Below are positions 5,054 through 5,689 of a DNA stretch of 5,689 nucleotides, one piece after another (the first letter of the stretch is position 1; each line of letters begins with the position of its first letter). The stretch lies in contig JAEWCW010000102.1 in assembly GCA_023390415.1 (NCBI GenBank), positions 1 through 5,689 on the forward strand, read 5' to 3'. Source of the stretch: Pseudomonadota bacterium. GTDB lineage: Bacteria > Pseudomonadota > Alphaproteobacteria > Sphingomonadales > Sphingomonadaceae. The position numbers and the translations under genes are program-made. Below the pieces are notes generated by a model, which made no database searches, had not been told where the DNA came from, and saw nothing but the letters and a program-made list of their open reading frames with translations.

Positions 5054-5689
5054 ATGCGGCATATCGGCATTCTCGCCCATAGCGCGGAAGGCGCGACGCT
5101 CTGCTACCGCACGTGCTGGATGGAAGGCGTGCGTCGGCTTGGCGAGCACCGGCATCCGCAGATCACGATGACCGGGATCGCGATGGCTGAGGCGCTTCCC
5201 GCCTGGGGATCGGGCGACCTGCCGGCGCTTCGCGCTTTGTTCGCCGCCGACGCCGAGCGGCTGGCCGCGGCCGGCGCCGACTTCTTCGTGCTGCCCGACA
5301 ATACCGCCCATATCGCGCTCGAGGCGCCGGGCGGGGACTTCGCCCTTCCCTGCCTCCATATCGGCGAGGTCGTCGCCGAGGAGGCAGCGCGCAGCGGCTT
5401 TCGGCGGGTCGGAATCCTCGGCACGCAATGGACGATGACCGGCCCGGTCTATCCCGGCGCGCTCGGCCGGCGCGGGATCGGCTGGGAGGTGCCGGATGCG
5501 GACGATCGGGCGACGATCCACCGGATCATCTTCGACGAGCTCTGCCTCGGCGTCTTCACCGAAGAATCGCGCACGGCCTATGTCGTGATCATCGAGAAGC
5601 TCGCCGCGCGCGGCTGCGACTGCGTGGCTTTGGTCTGCACCGAGATCCCGCTGCTGATCACCGCCGAAACGTCGCCGCTGCCGATTCTC
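5054..5689 (+). CDS. Aspartate/glutamate racemase family protein (3' end outside window)
   Basis: The ATG at 5054 opens 212 codons to the window edge; about 20-25 residues are probably missing. GGAGGG (5040-5045) stands 8 bases before the start. The N terminus MRHIGILAHSAEGATLCYRT, the first active-site loop VLPDNTAH (79-86), HIGEVVAEEAARSGFRRVGILGT (102-124) and the second active-site loop CVALVCTEIPLLI (190-202) place it in the Asp/Glu racemase fold. Classical cofactor-free racemases use two cysteines, one in each loop. Here C195 in the CTEIPLL loop is present, but the first position is D82 (codon GAC), in DNTAH instead of CNTAH. Single-cysteine relatives include arylmalonate decarboxylase and an E. 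coli racemase with threonine at the first site, so the reaction may not be ordinary racemisation. The substrate is unknown; the divergent YjbQ-YbaK pair gives no hint. Confidence 0.88.
   Translation, partial: MRHIGILAHSAEGATLCYRTCWMEGVRRLGEHRHPQITMTGIAMAEALPAWGSGDLPALRALFAADAERLAAAGADFFVLPDNTAHIALEAPGGDFALPCLHIGEVVAEEAARSGFRRVGILGTQWTMTGPVYPGALGRRGIGWEVPDADDRATIHRIIFDELCLGVFTEESRTAYVVIIEKLAARGCDCVALVCTEIPLLITAETSPLPIL

Noticed and set aside
5012..5521. Minus-strand open frame (169 codons) antisense to the racemase-family gene
   Set aside because: The plus strand encodes a recognisable racemase-family protein with a good ribosome site; the minus-strand translation is low-complexity Arg/Ala/Pro.

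Overview
The window is GC-rich, densely packed bacterial chromosome. Base composition, gene style, the fused alpha-beta E1 subunit and the small TonB-C-domain protein together suggest an alphaproteobacterium, most likely a sphingomonad. That placement is an inference from memory of gene families, not a computed result. There are eight protein genes, two of them cut by the window edges. I see no tRNA, rRNA, insertion sequence, CRISPR array or phage gene, and no gene-free stretch longer than about 170 bases.

Left part (1-3192): an amino-acid catabolism locus. On the minus strand, a class I aminotransferase (1395-2588) overlaps by 8 bases the start of a fused alpha-beta E1 subunit of a 2-oxoacid dehydrogenase (1-1402, running off the left edge). 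Divergent from them on the plus strand is an Lrp/AsnC-type regulator (2722-3192). The 133-base divergent region holds a perfect 15-base palindrome, a 9-base direct repeat spaced 22 bases apart around a small A/T palindrome, and an inverted repeat in the aminotransferase leader. The simplest model is that the aminotransferase turns an amino acid into its 2-oxoacid, the E1 begins oxidation of that acid to an acyl-CoA, and the Lrp protein senses the amino acid and controls the divergent promoters.

Middle (3196-4049): two small minus-strand genes for exported proteins. One is a TonB C-terminal-domain protein with a signal peptide and a proline-rich tail. It is preceded by an A/T-rich block with two 11-base palindromes and ends only 3 bases from the end of the Lrp gene. 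The other is an unrecognised lipoprotein followed by a strong intrinsic terminator.

Right part (4116-5689): a tightly spaced minus-strand pair, a UPF0047/YjbQ-family protein followed 4 bases later by a YbaK/EbsC-type aminoacyl-tRNA deacylase. Divergent from them is an aspartate/glutamate-racemase-family protein, cut at the right edge. In it the first catalytic cysteine position of classical family members is an aspartate.

No defence system or wholly new machine is apparent. The most notable items are the Lrp-controlled transaminase and fused-E1 locus with its candidate operators, the paired palindromes upstream of the TonB-like gene, and the single-cysteine racemase homologue.
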